Under the pieces are notes generated by a model. The model was not told where the DNA came from. It searched no databases and worked only from the letters and a program-made list of their open reading frames with translations. This document shows, piece after piece, positions 13,891 to 26,606 of a DNA stretch of 64,000 bases. Each line of letters starts with the position of its first letter. Position 1 is the stretch's first letter. The stretch comes from Sympetrum striolatum (lineage: Eukaryota; Arthropoda; Insecta; Odonata; Libellulidae): positions 99,019,657 to 99,083,656 of the forward strand of contig OX388343.1 of NCBI GenBank assembly GCA_947579665.1, read 5' to 3'. The translations under genes and the position numbers were made by a program.

Positions 13891-13894
13891 TTAA

Positions 13895-14529
13895 CCCTTA
13901 AGGACCAAGGAAGGGCTAAAAATTGTTCACCACTTTTCTTTTTCGATATTTTAAGAACTTAATCGTGTTAAACAGGCTTATAACTTCATTAAATTATCAA
14001 ATACAGGTTGTTTAAGATAACTATATGTTGATACATTTTGTACGTTTTTTTAAGAAAATTAAGTGAGAGCGGAAATAGGCGGTGGACACAAAATGACTCT
14101 CCCTTGGTCCAACCTGCGATATATTTTTGAACCAAATGGAATCATATATTTTGACAAATAGTTTTCAATTAATTTTAATAATTTAATATTTTTTTAATTA
14201 TACCTTTTTGTTGATTTATAAGCATAGCTAACGGTGATTTACAAACTTATTTTCCGAATTAGATCTTTAAAGCAGGTACCATTGAGAAGAAGCTTTATCA
14301 TATTCTCGTCTTCGATGAGTTTTTAAAATAAAACTTTCATTATTTTTATCGCAGTAGTACAATGTTTAGCAACAAAATTCATCGTAAGAAGTTTTTTAAA
14401 AATCCAAGATGGTAATTGCTGAGGAGATATTATGTTTCATTATTATTTTATCGAAAAAAACAAAAGTGGACAATTTTTGACCCTCCCTTGGTCTACGGAG
14501 TAACCAAAAAAAGGTTGGACTTTTAAGGG
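13895..14529. mobile_element. piggyBac-like non-autonomous element
   Basis: A 635-bp segment lies between two TTAA tetranucleotides (13,891-13,894 and 14,530-14,533). The left end is CCCTTAAGGACCAAGG; the right end reversed is CCCTTAAAAGTCCAACC, an imperfect inverted repeat starting with CCC/CCY next to TTAA, as in piggyBac-type elements. Internal words CTCCCTTGGTC recur at about 14,096 and 14,482, and their complement occurs near the left end. No transposase frame. TTAA is common in AT-rich DNA, so the assignment rests on the matched ends and subterminal words. Confidence 0.6.
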
Positions 14530-14533
14530 TTAA

Positions 14534-15712
14534 ACTATAATGCGGAGATATCATCTGATTATCCGTAATCAGATTATTCGCACTTTTCACGAAGAAATTA
14601 AATTCATACACAAGAATGGAATACACGAAGTCAATCGAGAGCAAACATTAAACCCGTCAATTTCTCACGCTCCAGACATTAAAAACATCAAATTAAGGAT
14701 GCCATTGAAGATAAACAATCCGAAACATTTCTCGCTCGGTTACTATTTTTGCCACTCATTCAATTCTAGGAATTTCTCGAGGGCAGCGATTAATTCGTCG
14801 TAAGAAGAACGAAGAAGAGACTACGGATTCCATTACCTCAGCGTTGTTCCGTCTTTTGCCTCTTTCCCCTTAGGGCCGGAGTGAGATGGAAGTTTCTGAC
14901 GGAGTGGTAGTGGTGCTTGATTTATTATTTCTTCGGAGAAAGGAATACGTAGCAAGCTGCGATGAGTCTTCCTGGTTGTAAATTATGAAGGAGTCATTTG
15001 GAATTTAACTGAAATTGGAAAGAGGCTTTAAATGGGAGGCTGTTTTCGATTTGAAATAATTTCGGGTTATTCTAGACCGTTTTGAGTTATATACTGAGTT
15101 CTAAGAGTTTAGAATGGAGAATTGAAAGATGAACCTTTCTGGAAGGATGGAAGATGAACATTTACATCCCAAGAATTTACCATCCACTCTTACCATGCTC
15201 TGGCTGACTGAATTTCCACTATGCGGTTTGTTTATAATATACCAAAATTGTAGAAAAATATATTGGTAGAAAAATTATATGATTTTAAGGAATAATACTA
15301 ATAAATGGCCTTTATTCGGGCGAGATTGAGACTAGAAAGTTTTTTCTTACACCTAACCCATCGCCATATGCGAAACAGAAAGAAAGAGATAGTTTGTAAA
15401 AGTACACGAAGAAAAGCAAAATGTGGATTGAAGAAACCTAAGCTGAGGGCTCAGGAAAACAATTCCACTGCAGGAAAACACTCACGGAAAAGGAAGTGTG
15501 AAAAACCTGCGAAACCTACAGATAGAAAACTTTATTTTTGATGAAGTAGAAAGAAAAGAGTTATGATAGACAGGCAGTGAAAATATAGAAATTGTACAAA
15601 AAGAAAGGAGAAAAAACATAACTCCATTACAAACAATCAGATAAAATAATTCAACTTCACTAAACTGTATAATTCACAGTCTTAGGCGTCGTTTTGTGGA
15701 AATCCATCTCGT
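14534..15712. other. No gene recognised
   Basis: Non-coding. The open frame at 15,305-15,541 is basic (many Lys/Arg) but has no family motif and is probably chance. Confidence 0.45.
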
Positions 15713-15832
15713 AGAAATGAGGAAAGGCTTGTATTTTTCCACAGATTTATTAATCGATATATAATTTATTATATTAGATTATAAATAGATATATAAATCT
15801 GTGGAAAAAGTACAAGCCTTTCCTCATTTCTC
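15713..15832. repeat. Snapback repeat, 37/38-bp arms
   Basis: Left arm 15,713-15,749 and right arm 15,795-15,832 are complementary with a single one-base indel (AGAAATGAGGAAAGGCTTGT begins both when read inward). The 45-nt loop is pure AT-rich sequence. No flanking duplication was found, so it could be a tiny foldback element or a local inverted duplication. Confidence 0.8.
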
Positions 15833-15920
15833 TAAACTGACATTAATTATAGATGAATTAAAGTAAACGTTGAACAATGGGAGATAAATCTCAAAGAAAT
15901 TGAGAAAATGAAATTACATT

Positions 15921-16059
15921 AACAAACCTATAGCATAACTAAGAATTCCGAGGTGATATTGCGTTAATACATAGTTAAGATTTCTGAATACTTATTTGAA
16001 TACTTATCAAAATAACGAGAATAAACACGAGGTAAATACTTCAACCAATGTATGCTGAG
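15921..16059 (+). repeat. Dispersed repeat, copy A
   Basis: About 139 bp alignable to 19,680-19,826 in the same orientation. Shared blocks include CCTATAGCATAA, TTCTGAATA and ACTTATCAAAATAACGAGA, with scattered substitutions and small indels. No ends, coding or Pol III boxes were recognised, so the family is unknown. Confidence 0.7.
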
Positions 16060-19000
16060 GCTAAGCATAAAACCTAGCATCTACGAAAATAGATAAACGT
16101 ACTAACTAAGAATAGTCGCTTGATATGAGGACACAGTTAACCGAGAATTTACATCGCTAGTGAATTTACTTTGTTTGTACATCAGTATTTGCTCAGAGAG
16201 GTTTGGAATTTACTTTTGTTCATCGAGTATCTTAGCCACTTTTTTAATCTTTATTCATTCATAACCATAAAATTCTTCATCGTCGGCACAGAGTTTGCAT
16301 TCGCACCGGAAGATAATGAGTAAATCTTTAAGTCATCCTTTACAGTCTTCTATATGAGTATAAGATTATTCTGGACCAAAATCATTCAATTTTAATATGT
16401 TCTCAAGTTGGGAAAAACATTGAATGTAAACATATTTTAAAGAAAATTGCTGTTTAGTGAGCAAAATGGCAACTTTCGTAGAATTATTTTCCTTGAATCT
16501 CAATTTGAAAATAAACTTAAACTTGAGTGTGCACCTGAGAGAAAAGTGTGGAAAATTTACAAGTGTTATTTTTGCATTACCTCAATGGATTTCCACAAGG
16601 TAACATCTAGATTTCATTTGCACCTGAGTTTAGCAATATAGGTGTATAGCGTGGTTGCCTAACTTAGATATTCAGTTGCTAATTCTTTATAAACAAAAGC
16701 CCATTGAGTTAAACGGCCAGACACGCGTACACTATTTTTAAGCAAAGAGCGTGCCCTGAGAGATTCGTGAGAATCCGTTGGTTAATTATCCATTAACCTG
16801 GTGTCCCCCTTATCGCTACAAATTTTCATTTCTCGAAATTGTTTGGCATCAAGTCGGCACGGGATACCATAATCCAATCGCAATAATATTTATTGATTAA
16901 GTTTATAAGGCCAAATAGAAATAATTAGAGGGTATGCGTTAGAAAAAAATTTCATTGATTTTTTTGGGACACCCTAATTCTCAATTACATCGAGTTCAAC
17001 TACTCTACGCTGATACATCCGTATTCTACGCATCCATTCAAGCCTTATTAATTTAAACTGATTTTTATTGGATCGTTGCTTCTTTGTGTCCACAATCACG
17101 CTTGAAAATGTCTACATTTCAATTTACGATTCACTTTTATATGAAATACGCGACTGCCTTCTCGGCTATCTCTTTATAAAGAGGTAGAAATATCGGTTGA
17201 TGTATTACTAAATCAAGCTGTAATCATTTTTATATTTATATATTTCTCAATTGAACTGATGAAATTCGTGCGGAAGTTATTCTGCTGTCAAGCAGAGCAC
17301 ATTGAAGCCCTATTTAAACGCTTAATTATTATCAGCACTTCCTTTGTTTTATTCGCCAACCCTCCTTTTCTGGTTTTGACCTGATTTATCAAGTACACGA
17401 GTTACGCCATCACTGTACAACTTTTCACCCATCCCCTTCCCACCTCAAGTCCCTCGTATTTACCACTGTCTTTGGGTGTCCACCGTAAAACGTTTATCTT
17501 TTTTTGGCGTGCTGCTCTGGTTACGAAGCTCACCTCTGTTTTCATTATTCAGATTTTTTTAATGAGGAACGAAGCCAACACGTACTCGAAAGAATGAACA
17601 TATGCTGGTGAAAAAGGTAGGATAAAAGCCCAGTTGTGAAACGTACGGAAGAAATTTTAAAAGCGGAGTCAGGAGAGGGAAATAATGCATTTTTAAAATT
17701 AATGCCTTTACCTCCTGCTGCCATTACCATTGTGTACTCATGAAAGAAGGGCTTAAGTGGAGCGTTACTTCGCCTACGGCAAAATGTGCTCTTTTGCTAT
17801 TCAGCGAATAAAAAACTTTGCGTTTTGACGTAAACAAAGTGGGTTAGAATAAATGAAAGATTCTTAGAAATAAAACTTACGCAATTAAACAAAAGATTGT
17901 TATAATTAGCGACACTTTCAAGAGAACGTTTCAAACTTTTACATCACAGTATTACAGGATTTAGAAGGCTTTTATTTGTGTACTAATCATTTCATTTGAC
18001 ATTAGATATTTTATGATGTATAAAAAACAGAAGCTTAAAAAAAAACTAAAAATAGGATGCTCTTGAATAATTTCTTTCTAAAAGATAATCCAATAAACAG
18101 ATATTTGGTTTTGCTGTTTCCTTAGAGCATAATTCTGACTAGGATTGAATTAATCAGAATATATAGCATATATAGACAATGGCTACTTATAGCGTAGTCT
18201 TAAGTACAATTATGGAGTTTGTGGGAGTCCATGCAAAGTTACGGAATACACGACGTGATTATAATCCTCAAGCCCGCTCGACTTCGCAGTGAAGCTGACA
18301 CTAAATACTCTATTACCTTGCATAAACAAAACCAGTGAGAGTTATATTCATGTTGGCCAACATCCACTATTTTGTATCCTGCAGGATTTGTCAGCCAAAA
18401 ATTTCAAATTCTATGCCGTTAATTACTCTCCCTCGTTAATTCATATAACCTGATAGCACACAGAGGGGTAAAGTACAAGAAGTTGTTTTGAGCTGCAATG
18501 TTAACGCAAGTTCTTGCGGTTTCCTAGTGCAGAAAGATGCCTTTTTCTCGAGTTTCAAAGAGCTCGAGGCGAAGGAGAGGTGGCGGAGTTTAGGAGGAGG
18601 TTATGGTGAGTCAGAGCCAATATATTCCTTAGGGCTTACCTCAACGACCCGCACGGGAGGTTGCGACGAAAGGCATGCATGAGGAGGTGTTGAAAGCGGA
18701 GAAGAGGGGTAGAGGTAAGGAGCTTTGTTTAAGACGACAATGGAAGCGAGCGAGGTGCTAGAGTATAATTTTAAACGAGTAACGAAGACAAAATAAGTTA
18801 TGAAGTTCTGCTTTTCGTTAGGGGGAACACACCAGAATGCGGAGGAATTTAGGAGTTCAAATTTACACTGTTAAGCTTACGTGAGAAGCTTTTGAATGGA
18901 GTTATTAAAAGCGGAATCGCTATTAATAGCGATGCTTTTTTATTCACTAATAAAGAACCCAGACCGGTGTTTTCCATAATCAACCGCTATAAACACATCC

Positions 19001-19679
19001 CACGACGTTCTGAAAGAGAAAATTATCGCTATAAAAGAGAGAAAAGATGTAAATTATGAACACAGAGATGTACGAGTTTCTCTGCGAACTATTGTAAAAG
19101 CGTGGCAACGGATTCTGAAACCTTTCATAGAAAATAGAGCAAATTAACTCTATATTATAACAAGGTATTCCTCTCCTGAATATAAGCTCTGAATTCACAG
19201 TGCATTTTTCAGCTATGTTATCTATTCATACTCTTTTGCATAATTTTCTCAAGTTGAATAAGAGTTCATCTTTCGCAAGTTACGATCGTAAAACCCATAT
19301 TCTGTGAAAGCTTATGAAATTTAATTTTGAAAATATACGTTAATAGCAAAGAGCTTTTAAGCAAAAATTAATTGATTTCCTAATAGCTTCATGCATATAG
19401 TGCGATATCAGTGTTATCTGAAAATAAACTTGAAACTGAATCGATGTAAACTGTGCTATTATACGGTCCAAGTAAATATTAGTTATAAAAAGAAATTCAA
19501 GGAAATTTTCACCATTTTACGCATACTTTACTTTTATCTCAATGTGTTATAGTCATTCAAAACTTTCTCTTCCACTCCAACTGTGATTGATTATTAGCGT
19601 TTAATTAATTTCTATAATGTATAGGATTAATTAGGCATCGGCAAATGTAGCGGTAGAAGAACATTATGATTTCACGGAA
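16060..19679. other. No gene recognised
   Basis: AT-rich non-coding sequence with a slightly GC-richer patch at about 18,520-18,720. No supportable gene, RNA or transposon boundary. Confidence 0.5.
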
Positions 19680-19826
19680 TCAACACACCTATAGCATAAT
19701 TAAAAATTCCAAGGTGATATTACTTTAAGATACAGTGAAGATTTCTGAATAAGTACCTGAACACTTATCAAAATAACGAGAAAATCACGAATTTAGGTGA
19801 ATACCTCACCCAACGCACGCTGAGCC
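19680..19826 (+). repeat. Dispersed repeat, copy B
   Basis: Second copy of the unclassified repeat at 15,921-16,059, direct orientation, about 3.7 kb downstream. It diverges by substitutions and short indels, so it is either an old interspersed repeat or an old segmental duplication of a short tract. Confidence 0.7.
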
Positions 19827-22800
19827 AACCAATCTACTAAATTAGGCAATCATACTAATGAGAAAGAAGAGCAGCTTCCATTTATTTAAATGAGGCCATT
19901 GTTACCGACGGATTCCAACGCTCGAAGGAAATTTAATATTAATTTTTCCGTAAAGCGACCGCTATAGCAAACGAAGGAGAGCTCATGGCTCGGAACAGAC
20001 CGTTTTCCCACTGGAAATAGCGAAGCGAGGGTTATATGGAAAACGATCGATCTTTCTAAATCCATCCAAATTAGTCCTACGTCACCCTTTCATATCGAGA
20101 GCGTGGCAAACATTTTTTTAATTTTCGTACGCATCGGCGGAAATGAAAAAAAAGGCGGGAAGGATCACTCTCTCCTTTCATTTCTCAAATCCTTCTTTTA
20201 TCACTTTTCCCACTGCTGACACCACACTTCCATGGGTATTTCAGGTATTATTCATCCGTAAATGGCACCCTTTCGCGGTTTTTGGAAGCACGGAATGGTT
20301 TTATACCAGAGGAATTTACCTCGATCATGGCAGACGTTGGAATTCTATGTCTATCTTATCCATGACAATTTTGATGCTTGGGAGAACATTCTGCAGAAAG
20401 ATTGTTAACTGCAATGGCGAAAACTATACCCATGAATATTCTGGTAATACAAATTGGTTGCTCAAACTTATTATTAAAATTCCATTCTATACAAACGTAA
20501 GGATTCGTTGACTAAAAATGTAGGTTGGGCGGAGGACCAAAATATTGGAAAAATAATTGGAGGTAAAAATGAAATCGAGTGATTTCTAAGATTATCTTTA
20601 TGTAAAGTAATTGATCTAAAGGTTGATCGGAATCTCATTCCCTCTAAAATCAGCAATCAAGAGCTTAAAGGAGGAAAGGAGGCTTACCACATTATGCAAG
20701 AAGCATAATGTTTTCGCGTAAGTGAAGCACAATGACCTTACAAGTAGTGGGGGTAGAACAATACCATTATTCATAGCAATAGCTACGCAGCTTTGATGTC
20801 ATCGCAGCCATCATTGAGACTGAAATAAAAGGAGATGAAACATACACCTTTCTCTATCCTTAACGAAAGCACAAATTAAAATATTCATCGATGGATATAA
20901 GGGTCCAAACTCAAAGCCATTTACTTCTCTTTAAAACGCTATATTATAACATTTAGATTATTCAACCAAGTGACTCGGAATCCAGACTCGGATAATTGGT
21001 TGCGAGAGATTGAGTGTTTGTGTTCGTCATCATTTTTGTTTCCGTTCAAAGAGAATAAAATATAATGAATTGGATTAAAACTAATAAAATTGGGACTTGT
21101 TCGCTTAAACTAAAGATTTTATTGTTAAATGATTTAGACGCTAGTCAAAAAGTTACACAATTTCATTCAATATCTATTTTCCTTTACTTTTGGATTCCTT
21201 AATCTCAAGTTAAATTCCTCTTTTCATCAGTCGCACTCAATCTTTACTTCCCTCTTCATTTTCTCTATTTCAAGATCAATTCATATCTCTTATTGTATTC
21301 CTTGCCTTTTTACCGCATCTATCTTCTTCTCCAACATCATGTTTTACTTTATCTCTTCCCAATGTACGCTCTGAGACGCGATCCATTCGTTTCTTGTACA
21401 CAGCGCCTCCACCGGTGGCTTCGCCTCTTAAAAGCAGCAACATATTGCGCTGCGGAAAACACGCAGAAAGCCCAATCGCACCTTTTTGTTCTTTCGAATC
21501 CGGTTACGGAGGGTCCGCCCTATCACACCGTGGGAGGGCCGATACATATTTATCCTGTCCCCGATCTTTTTTTATTCATTTTGAGGCACACTCGTGAGAG
21601 GGCGGCACACTCGGGAGACGCGGCGATGGCCGAGGGCAGACGAGGCTTTCGAAGCACTTTCGAATCTGATAAATAATTCGCAGCAGCGAGACATAAAGGC
21701 AGGAGAGGAAGGCATTGGGAAAGGAAACTGCCGCAAAGGAGGAAGAGCGGTGCATGCTGGGAAATGGCGTGCATGGGATGAAGGCGGCGTTCGCTGCGGA
21801 TTTTCGAAGTGAGGGGATCTAAATGGCGAACGTACGGAAGAACGAGATAACCCTCGTTTAAGCATTTAACAAGTGAAGTAACTGCGATAAAAAGTATGTT
21901 AATAAGTATGCTTTGCTTAGCAAGAGCGTTGCATCCTTTGATGCCATTCGAACACACATTTTCCCAAGCTTAAAGCCCATTTACAGAAGACTTCACGGCT
22001 ACACATATTTCTAGCAACGAACGTAAATGCAACGTGAAAATCTTCAAATAAAAACTTCCTGTGAATGAACACAGAACGGGTATCAAACCTAAAGATTATT
22101 CACCTCATTTTCACTCTCGCTGATAGTTTACTACTATTATGATTTCACCCATTTATTTCAGTTTAATATTAGATATTGAAATTAGAGTTGTTAGCATTAT
22201 CATCGAGGCTTCTTTATCTAGATATATTGAATCAACGACGGATATGTCTGTATTTCTCAATATACCTTTTCGTATCGATCTGAATTCAATTTTTTTTACA
22301 ATTCAGAACGCATTTATTTTGCGACAAAATATATCATATTTAAAATATTTATACAAATTTATTGTACAACTACAATGGTTAAATTCCTTAAACTATATCT
22401 CAAAGACGCATGTGTGGATTACTAAATTAAATAAATTCTCCAGACAGAAATTTTGTGAATCCAGTGAAATTATAAAAACGTATAATTTCACTCATCCGCC
22501 TGAATTAATAGTTTCTGCGTTTTTTCCAATTGACATGATGATTAAAAAGAATAAACATTATTATTTCCAGGATTTATAATTATTGAGAACGAAAAAATGA
22601 GAGTAAATTGATATTCAAACCAGAAAACAAGAATGTGAATGCACTGCATTCAAAAACAATAAAAATGGAATGAACTTATAAAAAGAGATTTATCAATAAT
22701 AGAGTTAATCTATGGAGGAATATTTGGTTTCGCGTAATAGCTAAGATGCATGTCGAAAACTCTAATGTATGAAAATAACACGAGCCTGGTAATAGCACTC

Positions 22801-24200
22801 CGGAGCAGCTGGGTGCCGTGAAATTGCGGATGAATTGGTGAAAACGGACTGGGCATAAAGAGAGAGTGGTTATATATCTCCCAAATATCAATGAATCCAA
22901 ATCGATTTGATAAGGGGTGCGTGAATTGTGGCGTAGTTACAGCAGCGGGAGGGAGATGTAATGGGGTGTTTTGACAGGTCGCAGAAATCGGCCGAAGAAA
23001 AGACGAGAGAAAACTGGGAGCAGAAATTAAGCGGAATCCCTGGGGTAGAATCTAAAAGGAGAACTCGTGCTCTGTTCCTAATGGCGGATCTGAAATAGGA
23101 TGACGATAATACTCTTTTATATCTTAAAATTCCATCTTGTGACATCAAGAGCTTAGCTCGACATGGATTATGGCATACGAATCGCTCAATATCCGATTAC
23201 TACGACTTTTCGAGGAGAAATACGGCTTTTGCTCTTTTCCCGCGTTATCCGAGACATTTCGTATTTCGGAAAATGTCTGCTACGTTTTCTAGTACTCCGA
23301 AAAGCGAATATACGGTTAATGCAAGCAGATTTCGATGGTAATACACTGATTAATAAAAAAACATGCTTCTAGCGGGTATATAAATAAAGGAAACTATCAT
23401 CTCTCCTGAATATGAACTGTTTGAAATGTTATCAAATACAAACACACTATGATAAAAATATGTTGATATCAGAGATTCGTTACATCCCTCGCGCTGTTAC
23501 AAATCTTTCGTGAATATTTTCTGCAAAGACAACTACTCTTTTTAAGAAACATACTGTTATGAGAAGTCTACATTACATAATACTTAGAAATACTTTAAGC
23601 TATTCCACCAGCATGACCCAGGAAATAACAGCCCTTCATGAGACACGTATTATCGATACTTCTGCTCTCAAAAGTTTGGGTGTTGTCAGATGGTATTAAT
23701 TGTTGAGGAAATGCATTTAGTTCGTAATCTACACCGATGCCGTTTTGTAATAGCTTAACGTAATCGGATTCACTGCCTCTCAACTCATGTAGTTCCCAAA
23801 ACTCGCCGTGATGCTACGTGAACGCCGGAAAATTTAATCCTGCCAAAGCCTAGCTATAGAATGGTCTTCATATTCCGTTAAAACTCTTCGTTTACGCATC
23901 CATTTACGGAGTAACATCGCCCATCTTGGTAAAAACTTAAGAATCTTACAAGTCAAACAATCTTCAAACCTAGAGTTAGTTTTCAAGATTTATTTTGGAT
24001 AAATGTGAAACAAAATGGAACTTAGAGAAATCATATTAAAAATAGAACCCTTGGCGGAATGTGACAGTATGAAAATAATTTACGATCAACATGATTCGAC
24101 TATACGAAAGTTTTGCGTTGCGAGTAATTGTTAGGAATATTTGTCACTTATAAACTCCATAGTTATATATAAGTTTCCTAATTTCATTTTTACTTCAAAA
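19827..24200. other. No gene recognised; GC-richer patch near 21.4-21.8 kb
   Basis: About 21,360-21,830 is clearly richer in G+C than its surroundings and carries open frames on both strands at once (for example 21,293-21,676 + and 21,550-21,957 -). None shows a domain or good splice sites. Overlapping frames on both strands are expected from stop-codon depletion in GC-rich DNA. A conserved non-coding element is possible but cannot be shown here. Confidence 0.45.
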
Positions 24201-24274
24201 GAGGATGTTAAGAATAAGGTTTAACAAATACTTTTTGTAAAAAGTATTTGTTAAACCTTATTCTTAACATCCTC
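24201..24274. repeat. Perfect palindrome, 36-bp arms, 2-nt spacer
   Basis: 24,201-24,236 is the exact reverse complement of 24,239-24,274, separated only by GT. The arms begin GAGGATGTTAAGAATAAGG. No terminal duplication was found. Such a tight perfect palindrome is unstable in cloning and replication, so it is either very young, a hairpin-RNA source, or an assembly fold-back artefact. Confidence 0.9.
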
Positions 24275-25099
24275 TGTTATGGATTTCCACACGGTAAAGC
24301 CTGCCACAATCGATTTTATTTACTTCAAAAATTTAATTAATTTTATCACATATATCGCGTGTTTATGAGGCAAAGCTACAGAGAGCTTATATAAGCGATA
24401 AACATGTGACAGTGGAGGCAGAATAAAATAAAATGGGAAGCATAAATTGAATATTGAAGGGGCAATGTAGGGTGACCTGTAAATAGGTATTCCACGCAGT
24501 ATATAACATGGAGAAGGAAGACATGTATCATAAGAAGTTGCACCTTCCGCCTCTGTTATACAAATAATAGAATTTTGTAGACTCAACGCAGAATAAAAAA
24601 CCATCGATACGGAAAATACATCATTCCTATTTACTGGTTGAACATTCTGTGATGCATTTGAACTAAATGATATGGCGACGCTAAAATAAATAACATAACC
24701 GGGAGACTTCCACTCAAGCATCGCAACAGCTTGAAACATTTTCTTTTGGCATTCATAAACCCTCTTATGAATCTATTTTTAATTCAATTAAGAATTTGAA
24801 AAATGTATTTGTACTAATCCCCAAGCTATTAAGCTCCTCGAAGGGAATTCCTATCTTATCTATTTTAATGTTACTGTATAGATGTATATTTGTTGATAGT
24901 TCTTTCATAATGTAAATCGCTGCTTTTTATCAACTAATATTATTATTCATTAAATTAAAAATACGGTGAGATACAAACAAAGATGAATTATTGCAGTAAT
25001 ATGATGAAATAGGAGTAACGTTATTTTTATTAGAATGTATTTTTCTCTGCAGTAAGATACTAAGTATGGTTCTCTTATAGACACCCTGAAATGTATTTC
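24275..25099. other. No gene recognised
   Basis: AT-rich sequence upstream of the LINE. The minus-strand open frame at 24,320-24,739 has no motif. Confidence 0.45.
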
Positions 25100-25158
25100 A
25101 AACCAAATTAAGTGTTGGACGAATGTTTTTTACTTAACCGCAATAAGATGATCCATAA

Positions 25159-26523
25159 ATCGTTAGGCCTGATGACGATGGCGAAATTAGTTCGATCTAC
25201 ACAAGAATTCCCTTTGTATTCCCGAATTTGGTCCCGAAAGATTGGAAAATTGCGAATGTCACGCCAATATTTAAAAGTGGCTCTAAGGACGATCCAGCTA
25301 ATTACAGGCCTATATCTTTAACATCACTGAGCGGTAAAATTATGGAACATATAATAGCTAGCTCTTTAATGGGTTTTCTTGAAACGTCCAATTTCATAAT
25401 TAGGAATCAACACGGTTTTCGTAAGACTCGTTCTTGCGAGTCTCAGCTGGCTTTATTAGTACACGATGTTCTAAACTCTGCTGAAAAACATAAGCAAGTC
25501 GATGCGATATTTTTAGATTTTCGGAAGGCTTTCGATAAGGTACCTCATCATAAATTGCTGTACAAATTAGAAGTTGCGGGTATCAATGCACAAGTTATTA
25601 ACTGGATAAAAGACTTTCTCACCGATAGAGAGCAACGAGTAGTACTCGATGGTATTAGTTCCAACTTGGTTAAGGTGACCTCGGGCGTCCCTCAGGGCAG
25701 TGTAATTGGACCGTTGTTATTTTTAGTATACATCAACGACCTCAGCAATCACATTGAAAGCAATGTTAGGATATTCGCAGACGACACAGTCATTTACAGG
25801 GAAATAGTTAGTTCAGAGGATAGATTAACCCTTTCGAACGACTTAGACAGAATTATGAATTGGTGCGATGATTGGCAATTAGAGCTTAATGTAGAAAAGT
25901 GTTCGGTAGTTAACTTCTTCGAAAGTAAATCTATAAGAAATGATTATTCTTATAGTCTCCGAGGGGTAAACCTAATGACAGTAGAATCGGTAAAGTATCT
26001 TGGAGTAACTCTCACGAATAATCTATCATGGAGTGCCCACATCCGAAATATATGTGGAAAAGCACTTAAGAAACTCGGCTTCGTTAAAAGAATAGTCGGT
26101 AGGAGCGAAGAAAAGGTTCGCGAGCGATGTTACTTAGCGTTAGTTAGGCCTCACCTTGAGTATGCATGTAGTGTATGGGACCCCGCCGAGAAATGTCATA
26201 TTCGGGATTTAGAAAAAGTACAACGAAAGGCGATACGATTTGTAAAGAATTGCTACGATAAAACAGCGAGTGTCACTCAGATGTTACAGGACGCGGGATG
26301 GGAATCATTAGAAGATAGAAGAAAAATTCAAAGGATAAATTTATTAAATAAGTTCAGAGAAATTACGTTTTCAGATGATGTAACCGATATAATGCGACCC
26401 CCCTGTTATATGGGCCGTGCTGATACTGCCCGAAAGATTAGGGAAATAGATGCTAAAACGAATCGTTTCAAAAATTCATTTTTTCCGCGAAGTATACGCG
26501 AAAGCAACCGTTTAGGAAAATAG
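25159..26523 (+). CDS. LINE reverse transcriptase, C-terminal two thirds
   Basis: Open frame of about 455 codons with no ATG of its own at the start, so it is a truncated copy rather than a complete gene. It would copy LINE RNA into DNA at a nicked target. Counting from the TTG at 25,228, visible RT motifs are PANYRPISLTS (24-33), QHGFRKTRSC (61-70), motif A IFLDFRKAFD with the first catalytic Asp (94-103), motif B TSGVPQGSVIGPL (151-163) and the catalytic FADD box (183-186). The thumb follows with SVKYLGVTL, then LEYACSVWDP and the C-terminal FFPRSIRESN, which usually closes proteins of this group. All catalytic residues are intact despite the 5' loss, so this is a fairly young copy. No host role is implied. 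Confidence 0.88.
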   Translation: MVRPDDDGEISSIYTRIPFVFPNLVPKDWKIANVTPIFKSGSKDDPANYRPISLTSLSGKIMEHIIASSLMGFLETSNFIIRNQHGFRKTRSCESQLALLVHDVLNSAEKHKQVDAIFLDFRKAFDKVPHHKLLYKLEVAGINAQVINWIKDFLTDREQRVVLDGISSNLVKVTSGVPQGSVIGPLLFLVYINDLSNHIESNVRIFADDTVIYREIVSSEDRLTLSNDLDRIMNWCDDWQLELNVEKCSVVNFFESKSIRNDYSYSLRGVNLMTVESVKYLGVTLTNNLSWSAHIRNICGKALKKLGFVKRIVGRSEEKVRERCYLALVRPHLEYACSVWDPAEKCHIRDLEKVQRKAIRFVKNCYDKTASVTQMLQDAGWESLEDRRKIQRINLLNKFREITFSDDVTDIMRPPCYMGRADTARKIREIDAKTNRFKNSFFPRSIRESNRLGK

Positions 26524-26539
26524 AGTCAAGGTGCTTGCA

Positions 26540-26573
26540 CCCCCTGCCATACACCGAAAGGTGGCTTGCAGGG
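26540..26573 (+). other. LINE 3'-end RNA hairpin
   Basis: CCCTGC (26,542-26,547) pairs with GCAGGG (26,568-26,573). An inner stem CACC (26,552-26,555) pairs with GGTG (26,560-26,563) around a GAAA tetraloop. The same architecture with compensating changes occurs at the ends of the LINE copies at 35.9 and 42.9 kb. A 3' hairpin just before a short tandem tail is probably what the reverse transcriptase recognises; this is inferred from related LINEs. Confidence 0.75.
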
Positions 26574-26578
26574 TTCTT

Positions 26579-26606
26579 ACATAGACATAGACATAGACAT
26601 AGACAT
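26579..26606 (+). repeat. ACATAG microsatellite tail of LINE
   Basis: Four and two-thirds perfect copies of ACATAG immediately after the LINE 3' hairpin, marking the 3' end of the insertion. Confidence 0.9.

Larger units (their letters stand above)
25100..26606 (+). mobile_element. 5'-truncated CR1/L2/Jockey-group LINE
   Basis: A non-LTR retrotransposon copy lacking its endonuclease and N-terminal RT. The upstream piece (about 25,150-25,230) still shows an out-of-frame trace of the KSPGPDGIP-type block, so the 5' border is near 25,100 but not exact. The coding part ends at 26,523, followed by an 85-bp 3' tail region with a hairpin (26,542-26,573) and a terminal array of ACATAG units (26,579-26,606). 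A short tandem array instead of poly(A) is typical of CR1/L2-like elements. No target duplication could be identified. Confidence 0.88.

Noticed and set aside
21293..21957. Overlapping long frames on both strands in a GC-richer patch
   Set aside because: Simultaneous openness on both strands is explained by fewer stop codons in GC-rich DNA; no family signature.
22139..22579. 146-codon open frame rich in Ile, Phe and Lys
   Set aside because: Composition mirrors AT-rich background; no domain recognised.
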